Notes: a model not told the origin generated them from the sequence alone. 64,000 nt of DNA from an uncultured Bacilli bacterium (GCA_934155005.1 CAKPGR010000002.1:1-64000), one strand, 5' to 3'. Numbered from the stretch's first letter, positions 50,905 to 59,784 are shown. Numbers and translations are program-made.

Positions 50905-51967
50905 TAATACATATTTTATTACGTCCATTTGCTTTAGCATAATATAGATTATCATCAGCATGTTTAATCATACTATCAATATCTTTAAAATCTTTAAGTG
51001 CTGCTACACCACCACTTATAGTAATTTGTCTATTATCAGACTCGATTTTAACATTATTCATTATTTTCTTCCTGATCTTCTCAGCTAATGCATATGCAGT
51101 TGAACTTGTAGTATTAGGCAAAATAAGTAAAAATTCTTCTCCTCCATAGCGTGTTAAAATATCATTATATCTAAGACAAGAATTAATAGTCACAGCAATT
51201 TGTTTTAAAATAGCATCTCCCACTTGATGTCCATATGAATCATTTATTTTTTTAAAATAGTCTATATCAAACATAACAATAGATAAAGTTTCACTATTTT
51301 TTAATTCATTCAATTTTTGATCCATATATTTTCTGTTCCAAATTCCAGTAAGTGAATCTATAACAGAAATTTGATTTAAATATTTATTTAATTTTTGTAA
51401 TTCTGATCTTTGTCGTTCATTTAATCGTAATATTGCAAAAAAACATAACCCTAATGATATACTCATCAAAAATAATGACATCATATTTTCTATCATAAAC
51501 ATTTGATGATCAATGTTAAAATTATTATTCAAAAAATCTATTATCATAACAAGTGAATAAATTACAATCTCTAAGGTTAAGCAAAATATTTTCTCACCAT
51601 TAGAAAAGTGTATTAATATAAATGTTAAAATTATTGATGGTAAAAAATAATAATAGACACAATAATCAAATCCACCACCATAGAGATAAAAAATCGATAA
51701 ATATATAATATTCACAATCAACATAAAAATTTGACATTTTTGAATTTTCTTTTTTATGTTAATGTATAAGAAAAAGGAAAAATTTATTAATATATATATT
51801 AAAGAAAAAATCGTATATTTAATATTTTGCACTAAAAAATAATGTGAAAATAAATCAAAAAAAGCAAAACCACATATAGCAAGGGATATGGAATTAAAAA
51901 CTTTAATATTCATTTCTCTGTCAAATCCAAATTTTTCGTTAATTTTCTTTTCAACTTGTTTTAACAT
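50891..51967 (-). CDS. Membrane diguanylate cyclase (GGDEF)
   Basis: A 358-residue protein. Six hydrophobic segments occupy about residues 25-180, and a GGDEF domain follows from about 195. Key motifs: SVIDSLTGIWNRKYMDQKL, IVMFDIDYFKKINDSYGHQV (metal and base binding) and ILTRYGGEEFLLILPNT (active loop GGEEF, functional in many enzymes). It should make cyclic di-GMP in response to an unknown signal at the membrane. The upstream RxxD inhibitory site is replaced by SSTAYAL-type sequence nearby and is not evident. Cyclic di-GMP is often linked to pilus and surface-protein control, which is notable given the pseudopilins here. Confidence 0.93.
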   Translation of the reverse strand: MLKQVEKKINEKFGFDREMNIKVFNSISLAICGFAFFDLFSHYFLVQNIKYTIFSLIYILINFSFFLYINIKKKIQKCQIFMLIVNIIYLSIFYLYGGGFDYCVYYYFLPSIILTFILIHFSNGEKIFCLTLEIVIYSLVMIIDFLNNNFNIDHQMFMIENMMSLFLMSISLGLCFFAILRLNERQRSELQKLNKYLNQISVIDSLTGIWNRKYMDQKLNELKNSETLSIVMFDIDYFKKINDSYGHQVGDAILKQIAVTINSCLRYNDILTRYGGEEFLLILPNTTSSTAYALAEKIRKKIMNNVKIESDNRQITISGGVAALKDFKDIDSMIKHADDNLYYAKANGRNKICINKVK

Positions 51968-52122
51968 ATTTATAATTCCTTTCTCATTTTAATAATTTTA
52001 TCACTATTTTATAATATGACCTTTTACTAAAAATATTATTAGTATCCTATATTAAAAAGATTTAAAAATTCTTAATTGTTGTTCTTTTTTTTAAGAAAAT
52101 TTCAAATCTATTTATATCTAAA

Positions 52123-52199
52123 TGGCGTCCTCGATGTGATTTGAACACACGACCTATCGCTTAGGAGGCGATTGCTCTATCCAACTGAGCTACGAAGAC
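52123..52199 (-). tRNA. tRNA-Arg(CCT)
   Basis: A 77-nt minus-strand tRNA with encoded CCA. Acceptor GTCTTCG pairs with CGAGGAC; D arm AGCTCAGTTGGATAGAGCA; anticodon CCT in loop CTCCTAA; T arm GTGTGTTCAAATCACAT. It decodes AGG. Confidence 0.93.
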
Positions 52200-52243
52200 A
52201 TAAATAAATTATATCATAAAAAAAAAGGAATGTTAAATCCTTT

Positions 52244-52783
52244 TTAATAATTATTAGCTTTTCTTTCAAAGTAACTTTGTGGATGATTACATACTGGACA
52301 TACCTCAGGAGCATATTTACCAACTACAATATGTCCGCAGTTACGACAAATCCAAATACATTCATCATCATTTGAAAATACTACTTTATCATTTATATTT
52401 TTTAACAATTTTCTATATCTTTCTTCATGATGTTTTTCTATTTTTCCAACTTCTTCAAATAAATAAGCAATATGATCAAAACCTTCTTCTTTTGCTATTT
52501 TAGCAAAATTATCATACATATCAGTCCATTCATAGTTTTCACCATTTGCAGCATCTTCTAAATTATCTACTGTTGAAGGAACATTACCATCATGTAATAA
52601 CTTAAACCACATTTTAGCATGTTCTTTTTCATTGTTTGCTGTTTCTTCAAAAATAGCAGCAATTTGTTCATAACCATCTTTTTTAGCTTTACTAGCGTAA
52701 TAAGTATATTTATTTCTAGCTTGACTTTCACCAGCAAAAGCTGTCATTAAGTTTTGTTCTGTTTTACTTCCTTTTAATTCCAT
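52244..52783 (-). CDS. rbr: Rubrerythrin
   Basis: Non-haem peroxidase, 179 residues, that reduces hydrogen peroxide with electrons from rubredoxin/NADH; a hallmark of anaerobes. The diiron four-helix bundle has ligands in [40 protein letters not shown] and [19 protein letters not shown]. The C-terminal rubredoxin-like domain has [20 protein letters not shown]. It follows perR by three bases and is surely in the same operon. Confidence 0.97.
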   Translation of the reverse strand: MELKGSKTEQNLMTAFAGESQARNKYTYYASKAKKDGYEQIAAIFEETANNEKEHAKMWFKLLHDGNVPSTVDNLEDAANGENYEWTDMYDNFAKIAKEEGFDHIAYLFEEVGKIEKHHEERYRKLLKNINDKVVFSNDDECIWICRNCGHIVVGKYAPEVCPVCNHPQSYFERKANNY

Positions 52784-52786
52784 TTA

Positions 52787-53164
52787 CTATACCTCTTTTC
52801 TTAAACATTCTTCACATAAACCTGTAAAAGTTATTTGGTAATCATTAACCTTATTTTTACCAAGTGATATATTTATATTAATATCATCATATACATCAAT
52901 AATTTTATGACATTTATCGCAAATAAAATGATAATGTTTTCCTCTTTTAGCATCATACCTATCTTTATCATCGCTAGTTTTTATTTTTATTATTTTATTT
53001 TGTTCTAACAATAAATTTAAATTTCTATATACTGTCCCCAAACTTATATTAGGTAAAATTTCTTTTGCTTTATCATATATTTGAAATGCATTTAAATGAT
53101 CATAAGAATTATTAATAATATTAAGTATTAATTCTTTTTGAATCGTATTTCTAATGTATATCAC
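52787..53164 (-). CDS. perR: Peroxide-responsive Fur-family repressor PerR
   Basis: A 125-residue Fur-family metalloregulator. Winged helix with NAFQIYDKAKEILPNISLGT and VYRNLNLLLEQNKIIKI. The regulatory site includes the PerR-type Asp in DRYDAKRGKHYHFICDKC; structural zinc Cys pairs are CDKC and CEEC. The Asp equivalent to residue 85 of Bacillus PerR favours PerR over Fur. The start is taken as GTG 53164, although AAGGAA is very close to it. The palindromic operator at 53168 overlaps this site, implying autoregulation together with rubrerythrin. Confidence 0.9.
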   Translation of the reverse strand: MIYIRNTIQKELILNIINNSYDHLNAFQIYDKAKEILPNISLGTVYRNLNLLLEQNKIIKIKTSDDKDRYDAKRGKHYHFICDKCHKIIDVYDDININISLGKNKVNDYQITFTGLCEECLRKEV

Positions 53165-53167
53165 TTC

Positions 53168-53192
53168 CTTATTAGTAATGATTACTAATAAG
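53168..53192 (-). promoter_or_regulatory. Perfect 25-bp palindrome, probable PerR operator
   Basis: CTTATTAGTAAT, a central base, then the exact reverse complement ATTACTAATAAG. The 7-1-7 core TAGTAAT-N-ATTACTA matches the Per box TTATAAT-N-ATTATAA at five of seven positions per arm. It overlaps the perR ribosome site. Confidence 0.82.
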
Positions 53193-53258
53193 ATTATATC
53201 ATATTAATATAACATAGTAAATATGATAATAATAATTTTATCATTAAACATTATATAG

Positions 53259-53286
53259 CAAAAAATATTCAAAAATGAATATTTTA
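53259..53286 (-). terminator. Terminator of the 53284 pseudopilin gene
   Basis: AAAATATTCA and TGAATATTTTTTG pair on the minus strand, overlapping the final codons. Confidence 0.78.
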
Positions 53287-54279
53287 TTTTATTATTGATT
53301 TTGATATTGTTATTACTGGGCGAATACCATTATCAGCACTACTAACAGCATGGTCGACTAAATTACCAAACCTATTCACATTCCATGTACTATATGAAAC
53401 ACTTATATTTGCATTACTTGTCCAATATCCTCCTGTGCCTTGATCGGCATTATTTAAGCAACCATAATTCTTACAATCGCTTCTTGTTCTATCATATAGC
53501 CATCCATAATTACTTCTTTTACTTGTATCACTTTTATTATTACTTCCAAAATAGAACCATGGTTGTCCTGTTTTACTTGAATCCCAGTTTGTATTTCCTG
53601 ATATCTTAGCGACTTCATTTGCAGTTATTAATCTAGCAGCATTTTTCCAAGCTTTTGTATCATTTTCAAGCTCTCTCGCTACTTCCTTCATTTCACTATT
53701 ATTTCCACTTGAATTCCAAGCTACACGAGCTGTTGTATTATGGTCTAATATTAAGTTTACTGAACTATTTCCTTCTTCATCATTAAATGTATACCATTTC
53801 ATACATCCGCTCTTTGTTCCTGTTTTACTATCAGATTCACTTTCACTACATTTTTCTCCTGTTGTTGGATTATAGTATATAGCTGTTCCATTTTCATATT
53901 TCTTTTTAACACTCGATTTTATTGCTTTTCCATTTGTTACTATATAGTTATCAAATGTTAAATCATATCTTGTTACATTACCTTTACTTATTACTACAAC
54001 TCCGTTACTTGGAGTACTTCCTTTTATAGTTATTCCAAGATTTTTTAATTCTTCTACTGAATAAGCTCTATCTTTAAACTTAGCTGCATTTGTATCAACT
54101 TCATTTATCATTATTTGTTTTTCTACAGCATCTATATAACCTAGAGCTGATGATTCTGCTGCTCCTTTCTTAGCTTTTTCTATTACTCCTAATATTGTTG
54201 GAGTTGCGATTAATGCGATTATTGCTAGTATTACTATTACTGCTAGTAGTTCTATTAGCGTAAAACCTTTTTTATTCAT
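53284..54279 (-). CDS. Variable pseudopilin-type surface protein (copy C)
   Basis: A 331-residue homologue of copy A with the same length and domain order: prepilin leader MNKKGFTLIELLAVIVILAI, spacer with VEELKNLGITIKGSTPSNGV, junction YNPTTGEKCSESES, then the C-terminal domain. Outside the last 45 codons it is very similar to copy A, with many silent changes, which suggests an old duplication under selection. The C-terminal stretch differs strongly (SVSYSTWNVNRFGNLVDHAV versus SYSSSAWSVGKDGRLGSGTV). Copies A, B and C keep the frame GYWTSNANIS and R-P-V-I-T. Cysteines flank the domain (GCMKWY, SDCKNYGCL). Confidence 0.82.
   Translation of the reverse strand: MNKKGFTLIELLAVIVILAIIALIATPTILGVIEKAKKGAAESSALGYIDAVEKQIMINEVDTNAAKFKDRAYSVEELKNLGITIKGSTPSNGVVVISKGNVTRYDLTFDNYIVTNGKAIKSSVKKKYENGTAIYYNPTTGEKCSESESDSKTGTKSGCMKWYTFNDEEGNSSVNLILDHNTTARVAWNSSGNNSEMKEVARELENDTKAWKNAARLITANEVAKISGNTNWDSSKTGQPWFYFGSNNKSDTSKRSNYGWLYDRTRSDCKNYGCLNNADQGTGGYWTSNANISVSYSTWNVNRFGNLVDHAVSSADNGIRPVITISKSIIK
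53329..53400 (-). other. Putative DGR-type variable region, copy C
   Basis: The matching 24-codon core. Variable codons are GTT, TAT, AGT, AAT, AAT, TTT, AAT, GTC, GAC, CAT, GCT, AGT, GCT, GAT, AAT, all ending in C or T. Three of them are still AAT (four counting the last), the inferred template codon. Fixed codons are as in A and B. Confidence 0.65.
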
Positions 54280-54302
54280 TCTATCATTCCTTTCAAAACA
54301 TT

Positions 54303-54399
54303 AAAAAAAGAGGGTTTTTTACCCCCCCCCCGACTTTGAAATTTTTTTATCTCTCAGTCAATATTATTATTTTGTTTTACATACTTATTTTAACAAATT
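54303..54399 (-). repeat. G-tract leader, copy 4 (upstream of the 53284 gene)
   Basis: Same element as at 27921, with ten G residues (54322-54331), a TAAAAAA loop, CCCTC and a T tract on the coding strand. The ATG at 54279 follows with AAAGGAA. Confidence 0.85.
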
Positions 54400-54421
54400 A
54401 ATTTTATTTTGGCAATATATC

Positions 54422-55474
54422 TTATTCTGTTATTGATGGAGTTTGATTAATTGGCTCTATTTGAATAAATGTATTACCATCATTTACCTTAATTTCATTA
54501 CCATCATTATATTTATAAATTGTTTTACTACTTCTTGAATCTTTTTGCCAAGTTATAGGTCTAGCATATCCATTAGTTATATAATATCCAGAACCACTTC
54601 CTACATTATTCAAAGATTGTCTTCCGTATGAATCAATATTATAATTTTCAACTTTAATGATAATTATATTTTTATAATGATATTGTAATCCTGTAATATA
54701 ATCTTTATGTTCTATTCCATTTGCATACCTTAAATAATATTTATTAGTAGCATCATATACATATGAAGAAGTCATATAATTTGAATACGGAATGACAACA
54801 TTATTAGCAACCATACTATCTTCATTTTCGTTTATATTAACTTCTTTACTACTATAATTAAATAATAATTCTTGTTTTACATTTTTACTTTTATAATCTG
54901 TTCTATAATTTTTTGAAGAAATAGCATTATTAATTTTTTCCATATTAGTTACTGCTTTATGTTCATAACTAACAGGTAATTTTAAATCTCTCCAAAAAGC
55001 ATCATCATAAAGACCATTTATATTATTAACGCCTAATGCTGACATATCACTTTGTGCTTGTGGACTCCAACCATAATGAACATATATAGCGTCATTTTCA
55101 AGAGCATAATCTAAAAAATAATGTCTACTACTTCTAACAGAACCTATTCTTTCTGTTGTTTGATCTTTAAAAACAGCCATCAATCTAGTAATACCACCTT
55201 CAACAATAATTTCATATGTAACAAAAGCATCTTGAAGTCCTGAATGATATGGTCTTGCCTGATTATGGTTATTTATCATAACCGCTACTGGTCTTTTAGT
55301 AGAAGATAAATCTACAATTTGAAGTGTTGGTTCTTTTTTTGTTGTTTTTTTAATTTCATCTATTACATCTTTATTATCTAGATTAAAAAGAAAGTATGCA
55401 CCTATTAAAGCTAAAACTAATAAAAGAAATAAAACAAATATTTTTTTCTTCTTTTTATTTTTCCTCTTTTTCAT
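54422..55474 (-). CDS. yerB: YerB-like DUF3048 surface protein
   Basis: A 350-residue protein with a very basic start (MKKRKNKKKKKIF), one membrane helix (about 12-30) and an extracellular DUF3048 domain. Typical signatures are RPVAVMINNHNQARPYHSGL, YEIIVEGGITRLMAVFKD and ERIGSVRSSRHYFLDYALEN with VHYGWSPQAQ. The C-terminal half (NGIEHKDYITGLQYHYKNII, TWQKDSRSSKTIYKYNDG) is the second domain. In Bacillus it is a putative lipoprotein; here no lipobox is seen, so it is membrane-anchored. Role unknown, envelope-related. Confidence 0.9.
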   Translation of the reverse strand: MKKRKNKKKKKIFVLFLLLVLALIGAYFLFNLDNKDVIDEIKKTTKKEPTLQIVDLSSTKRPVAVMINNHNQARPYHSGLQDAFVTYEIIVEGGITRLMAVFKDQTTERIGSVRSSRHYFLDYALENDAIYVHYGWSPQAQSDMSALGVNNINGLYDDAFWRDLKLPVSYEHKAVTNMEKINNAISSKNYRTDYKSKNVKQELLFNYSSKEVNINENEDSMVANNVVIPYSNYMTSSYVYDATNKYYLRYANGIEHKDYITGLQYHYKNIIIIKVENYNIDSYGRQSLNNVGSGSGYYITNGYARPITWQKDSRSSKTIYKYNDGNEIKVNDGNTFIQIEPINQTPSITE

Positions 55475-55549
55475 GAAATCACCTCTTGTTAACTTAATTA
55501 TAACAAAAAAAAGAATAATTAAAAACTTATTCTTTATATTATATGTAAA

Positions 55550-56674
55550 TTAAATGAAAACTAAATAGGATAAGAATAATATTAATAATATAGAAATTAT
55601 TAATCCATTTATTTTTTCTGATTTAGTTGTTTTATATTTAACACCCATCGCCATAGAAATAAATATTCCTCCTATAAGTCCACCTATATGAGCAGCATTA
55701 TCTATATTAGGAAACATAAATCCTATAAATAAGTTAGCTAATATTAAAGGAATTATTTGTTTTGTTAAAACACTGCCTAAATACAAACGATAATTATATC
55801 CAAAATATAAAAGAGAACCCATAAGACCAAATATAGCGCCACTAGCTCCTAACGAATAACTTCCGCTTGGTAAAAAAACTAAGGAAGTTAAACTAGCAAC
55901 TATACCACTTATTAAATAAATAATTAAATATTTACATTTACCATAAAAGCTTTCAATTTGTGCTCCAATTATATATAATGCATACATATTAAAAAGTAAA
56001 TGAAATATATCATAATGAGTAAAAAAGGAAGTAAATATTCTATAATACTCATGATTGTTTATTAAAATCATTTGATTAGCGAAAGCAATATCAATGTGAC
56101 ACATTATAAATATTAAGACATTTATAACAATTAAAGCATATGTTATATACGGTTTTTTAACTTTAAAAACTTCCTCTGCTTTAATAGAGTCTTCTTTATT
56201 TTTATTTCCAATCTCTGATGTTATTTTAGAAAAAAGTTCCAATCCTTTTTCCTTAAAATTAGTCTTTTTAGAAATAGTTGGAAAGTTATTTAAAATAAAA
56301 TCATATTTTTTTAAATCATTTAAATTATTAACCTTGGCACAATCGACATTTTCACAATGTAAATAATTATCAATATTTACATTGTCTCCTAAATTTATAA
56401 ATAAACTAAGTGTATTCATATTAATTGATAAAGTTTTTTTCTTTATTTGTTTCATAATTTGTTTAGTTCTAAACAAATCAAAATCTAATTGTTCATTATT
56501 GTGAATGTAGTTAGAGACAATTCTAACAATTTGATAATCGCTATTTAAATTTTCTAACCAAATTTCATCCTTAGCACCATGAAGTACAATAGGACTATAA
56601 CCCATCTCAGTTATAAAATAATGAAGAAGTTTCATAACTAATTCGTCATTTTTATTTATTATTATTTCTTCCAT
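55550..56674 (-). CDS. Rhomboid family intramembrane serine protease
   Basis: A 374-residue protein: an N-terminal soluble domain of about 175 residues (like Bacillus YqgP) and a six- to seven-helix rhomboid core. Active site Ser in YSLGASGAIFGLMGSLLYFG, His in NIDNAAHIGGLIGGIFISM, and the preceding HYDIFHLLFNMYALYIIG with HxxxNM. It cuts membrane proteins; in YqgP the target is the magnesium transporter MgtE. No such partner is nearby. Divergent from tspO. Confidence 0.93.
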   Translation of the reverse strand: MEEIIINKNDELVMKLLHYFITEMGYSPIVLHGAKDEIWLENLNSDYQIVRIVSNYIHNNEQLDFDLFRTKQIMKQIKKKTLSINMNTLSLFINLGDNVNIDNYLHCENVDCAKVNNLNDLKKYDFILNNFPTISKKTNFKEKGLELFSKITSEIGNKNKEDSIKAEEVFKVKKPYITYALIVINVLIFIMCHIDIAFANQMILINNHEYYRIFTSFFTHYDIFHLLFNMYALYIIGAQIESFYGKCKYLIIYLISGIVASLTSLVFLPSGSYSLGASGAIFGLMGSLLYFGYNYRLYLGSVLTKQIIPLILANLFIGFMFPNIDNAAHIGGLIGGIFISMAMGVKYKTTKSEKINGLIISILLILFLSYLVFI

Positions 56675-56738
56675 AAAGCCTCCTTCGATGTAATATTATT
56701 ATAAAACAGAACATATTATAAAGTAAAGGGGTGGGAAT

Positions 56739-57191
56739 GTGAAAAATATTCTCAAATTCATTTTAATTTTACTTCCATGGTTTTTAAGTAGTCTATTTTT
56801 TAATAATAATGATTTCTACCAAACTTTAAATTTACCATTTTTTGCATTAAAAGATTATATGTATGGTATTGTTTGGACTACGTTATATATTCTAATTGGT
56901 ATATCTATTTACATAATTTATAAAAATTATAAATTTAGAGAAATTAAAAATTATAACTTAACTTTACTTTCTAATTACATTTTTAATCAATTGTATACTT
57001 TTATCTTTTTTAGATTACAAAATTTATTTTTAGCTTTTGTTGATACATTACTTATTTTTTTAACTTCTCTATATCTTTATAAGGAAACAAAAGAATTAGA
57101 TAATAAAGCTAGTAAATTTTTAATACCTTATATTATTTTTAGCTTGTTTGCTTTTATATTAAGTATAACAATATATTTTATGAACTTATAA
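56739..57191 (+). CDS. tspO: TspO/MBR family protein
   Basis: A 150-residue five-helix membrane protein. PFFALKDYMYGIVWTTLYIL is equivalent to the PPxWxFxPVWxxLY block and NYIFNQLYTFIFFRLQNLFL to the helix 3-4 core with W/F and Asn, then TKELDNKASKFLIPYIIFSL. Binds porphyrin-like ligands and lipids in other bacteria. The family is often tryptophan-rich; here several Trp are replaced by Phe or Tyr, as expected at very low GC. Start GTG with AAAGGGGTGG upstream. Confidence 0.85.
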   Translation: MKNILKFILILLPWFLSSLFFNNNDFYQTLNLPFFALKDYMYGIVWTTLYILIGISIYIIYKNYKFREIKNYNLTLLSNYIFNQLYTFIFFRLQNLFLAFVDTLLIFLTSLYLYKETKELDNKASKFLIPYIIFSLFAFILSITIYFMNL

Positions 57192-58437
57192 TATTAATAA
57201 ATGTATTTAGCGTAATAGAGCTTTGAATAGGATATCTTGGTATAGCGTATTTATTAGAATTTCTAGTTGCTTTTCTACTACCACCAGCAAAAGCAACTTT
57301 AAAACCCGCTTGTTTTACAAGACTCATTGTTCTTTCATCGTAGGCATAAAAAGGATAACAAAAAGCTTTTTTACTTCCCGTTATAGAAATCGATTTATTT
57401 AAATCTTCTATAATAGCCTCATTATTTGAGCAAAGCATTTGAGCACCACGACTAACACCACTGCATTTTCCTTCTGTATGCATATCGTTAGTATGACTTT
57501 CAACATCTAAATAACTTGATTTATAATTACTTATATCCCACCAACCAGTTATCAAAAATAATGTAGCATGAATTTGATACTTTTCTAGTAGAGGAATTAA
57601 TTTGTTACCGTTATGAAACCCTGTTCCCATCGCACCATCATCAATTGTTAATAAAACAGATTTATCCGGAATTTCTATTTCTCCATACATCCATTTTACA
57701 AATTCATCCATTGTTAAAGTTTTATAATTATTTTCTTTTAAATATTTTAATTGTTCTTCAAATTTAACAGTACTTAAACAAATTCCTTGATTGCAATTTT
57801 CTCCTTCACCAAAGAAAAAATGATAATTAAGTACAGCAACTCCTTTTTTTGAATTAATTATAGGTCTTTCTTTTACTTCAACTTTTCTTTTGATAGTATT
57901 TTCATTACCACTTGTATCTTTAACACTATAAACAAATTCATACACTCCTACTTTATTAACATCTAAATTATTTGTTACCTTAATTTTATCTGTTATATCA
58001 CCATCATAATTATCAGTTGCCTTAGCGCCTAAATCGTTATATGTATTTCCAACATAAATAGAAATATTTTCATCACCATTTAAAGTTATTTCTGGCTTAA
58101 TATCATCTATCACTTTTACATTTCTTTTTATAATTTTAATTTTATTTTTATATTTTACTTTATATTCTACTATATAATTACCTATTTTTTTATTATTAAT
58201 ATTACTATTTATTTTTGTTAATGTAGTAATATCTTTATTTCTAAAAGTTACTTTAACACCATTTTCTTTATATTCTTCATTTAATTTTATTGTTATAGTT
58301 TTATTCCCTTTTAAATTCATTACAATTGGACTTTTATAATCTAAATAAACTGTATTATAAATTAATAATATAAGAAATAATACTAAAATAATAATACCAA
58401 TAATTATTATTTTTTTATGTTCTTTTATAAATTTCAT
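57178..58437 (-). CDS. Polysaccharide deacetylase with Ig-like domains
   Basis: A 419-residue membrane-anchored protein: N-terminal helix (about 8-30), two Ig-like DUF5011-type domains (about 38-110 and 112-190; IYVGNTYNDLGAKATDNYDG is typical), and a NodB deacetylase domain from about 195. NodB motifs: LLTIDDGAMGTGFHNGNKLI (catalytic Asp-Asp), SYLDVESHTNDMHTEGKC (zinc His pair), FCYPFYAYDERTMSLVKQAG and a final RYPIQSSITLNTF. It likely removes acetyl groups from cell wall glycans. It overlaps the tspO end convergently by 14 bases. Confidence 0.92.
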   Translation of the reverse strand: MKFIKEHKKIIIIGIIILVLFLILLIYNTVYLDYKSPIVMNLKGNKTITIKLNEEYKENGVKVTFRNKDITTLTKINSNINNKKIGNYIVEYKVKYKNKIKIIKRNVKVIDDIKPEITLNGDENISIYVGNTYNDLGAKATDNYDGDITDKIKVTNNLDVNKVGVYEFVYSVKDTSGNENTIKRKVEVKERPIINSKKGVAVLNYHFFFGEGENCNQGICLSTVKFEEQLKYLKENNYKTLTMDEFVKWMYGEIEIPDKSVLLTIDDGAMGTGFHNGNKLIPLLEKYQIHATLFLITGWWDISNYKSSYLDVESHTNDMHTEGKCSGVSRGAQMLCSNNEAIIEDLNKSISITGSKKAFCYPFYAYDERTMSLVKQAGFKVAFAGGSRKATRNSNKYAIPRYPIQSSITLNTFINIISS

Positions 58438-58448
58438 ATTTTCCCCTT

Positions 58449-59339
58449 TTATTTATCTATTAATGTCAAAATATTTTTAAAACATTTTGGTAGTTCAGAT
58501 GTAAATTCCATATATTCACCTGTTCTTGGATGCTTAAATCCAAGTGTTGCAGCATGTAAACATTGTCCTGAATTATCTATTATTTTTCTTTTGCCATAAA
58601 CAGGATCATTAACTACTGGATGATTTATATAATTCATATGTACCCTAATTTGATGAGTTCTACCTGTTTCTAATTTAAGTTCAATTAAAGTTGTATCTTT
58701 ATATCTTTCTAATACTTTAAAGTGCGTTATAGCATTTTTAGCATTTATATCTGTTACAGCCATTTTTTTTCTATCCTTAGAATCTCTTCCTATAGGAGCA
58801 TCAATTGTACCTGTATCTTCTTTTATAACTCCCCAAACTAAAGCAATATATTTTCTTGTTGTTTCTTTTTTTTCTAGTTCTCGCGCTAATATCTCATGAG
58901 CCTTATTATTCTTAGCAACCATTAAAAGACCTGTTGTATAAGCATCTATTCTATGGACTATACCAGGTCTAAATTCTCCGTTTAAATTACTTAATTTAGA
59001 ATGATATAAAAGACCATTTACTAATGTATGAGATTTATTACCGACAGCTGGGTGAACAACAACACCATTTGCTTTATTTACAACTATTACATCATCATCT
59101 TCATATACAATATCTAAATCCATTTTTTCAGGTTCTAAATTCATTTCTTCTTCTTGATACTCCTCAGAATTAATAATGTCACCTTTTTTTAAAATATATC
59201 CACTTTTAGTTTTATTTTGATTTACTAAAACTTTATTTTCTTTAATCATTTTGCTTACCTTAGCACGGCTTATATTTAATTTATCCGTCAAATATTGATC
59301 AAGCCTTTTATTTATATCATCATCTATTTTAAATATCAT
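58449..59339 (-). CDS. rluD: RluD-family 23S rRNA pseudouridine synthase
   Basis: A 296-residue enzyme with an N-terminal S4 domain (KRLDQYLTDKLNISRAKVSK) and catalytic domain. The active site Asp is in RPGIVHRIDAYTTGLLMVAK; other family motifs are DDVIVVNKANGVVVHPAVGN, TTLIELKLETGRTHQIRVHM and HPVVNDPVYGKR. The active-site loop reads HRIDAYTTG where most relatives have HRLDKDTSG; the essential Asp is kept. Directly follows lspA as in Bacillus (ylyB). Confidence 0.95.
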   Translation of the reverse strand: MIFKIDDDINKRLDQYLTDKLNISRAKVSKMIKENKVLVNQNKTKSGYILKKGDIINSEEYQEEEMNLEPEKMDLDIVYEDDDVIVVNKANGVVVHPAVGNKSHTLVNGLLYHSKLSNLNGEFRPGIVHRIDAYTTGLLMVAKNNKAHEILARELEKKETTRKYIALVWGVIKEDTGTIDAPIGRDSKDRKKMAVTDINAKNAITHFKVLERYKDTTLIELKLETGRTHQIRVHMNYINHPVVNDPVYGKRKIIDNSGQCLHAATLGFKHPRTGEYMEFTSELPKCFKNILTLIDK

Positions 59340-59340
59340 T

Positions 59341-59784
59341 TTATTCCTCCTTTATAGTAAAAATTAAAAGTATACAACTTATTACTATACAAATATCAGC
59401 TATATTAAATATTGGAAAATTATAATTAAAAATAGTAAAATCTAAGTAATCTACCACATATCCTCTAATTATTCTATCAATTAAATTTCCTATAATTCCA
59501 CCTATCAATAAAGAATAATTAATAATATTTATTTTGTTTAAATTTTTATTTTTTACCAATAATTTGTAGATTATATAAATTGCTATTAGAGCAATAATAA
59601 TTAATAAAAATCTACCACCACTTAAAATACTAAAAGCAGCACCAATATTTTTCACATATGTAATATTAAAAAAATCTTTTATAATAGTAATTGATGAATT
59701 TACAAGCATTTTACTTGAAATAATCATTTTTACTATTTGATCTAAAATTATTATAAATAAACTTATAGGTATAATTTTTTTCAA
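59341..59784 (-). CDS. lspA: Lipoprotein signal peptidase LspA
   Basis: A 147-residue membrane aspartyl protease that cuts prolipoproteins before the lipid-modified Cys. Four helices; motifs IILDQIVKMIISSKM, YVKNIGAAFSILSG, GGIIGNLIDRIIRGYVVDYLDF (in parts: IGNLIDRI, VVDYLDF) and FPIFNIADICIVIS carry the two catalytic Asp. The start is preceded by AGGTGA. Adjacent to rluD with a one-base gap/overlap. Confidence 0.95.
   Translation of the reverse strand: MKKIIPISLFIIILDQIVKMIISSKMLVNSSITIIKDFFNITYVKNIGAAFSILSGGRFLLIIIALIAIYIIYKLLVKNKNLNKINIINYSLLIGGIIGNLIDRIIRGYVVDYLDFTIFNYNFPIFNIADICIVISCILLIFTIKEE

Noticed and set aside
50773..50961. Short minus-strand reading frame overlapping the end of the diguanylate cyclase
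   Set aside because: It lies mostly in another frame of the GGDEF gene and across its terminator; no ribosome site or recognisable product.
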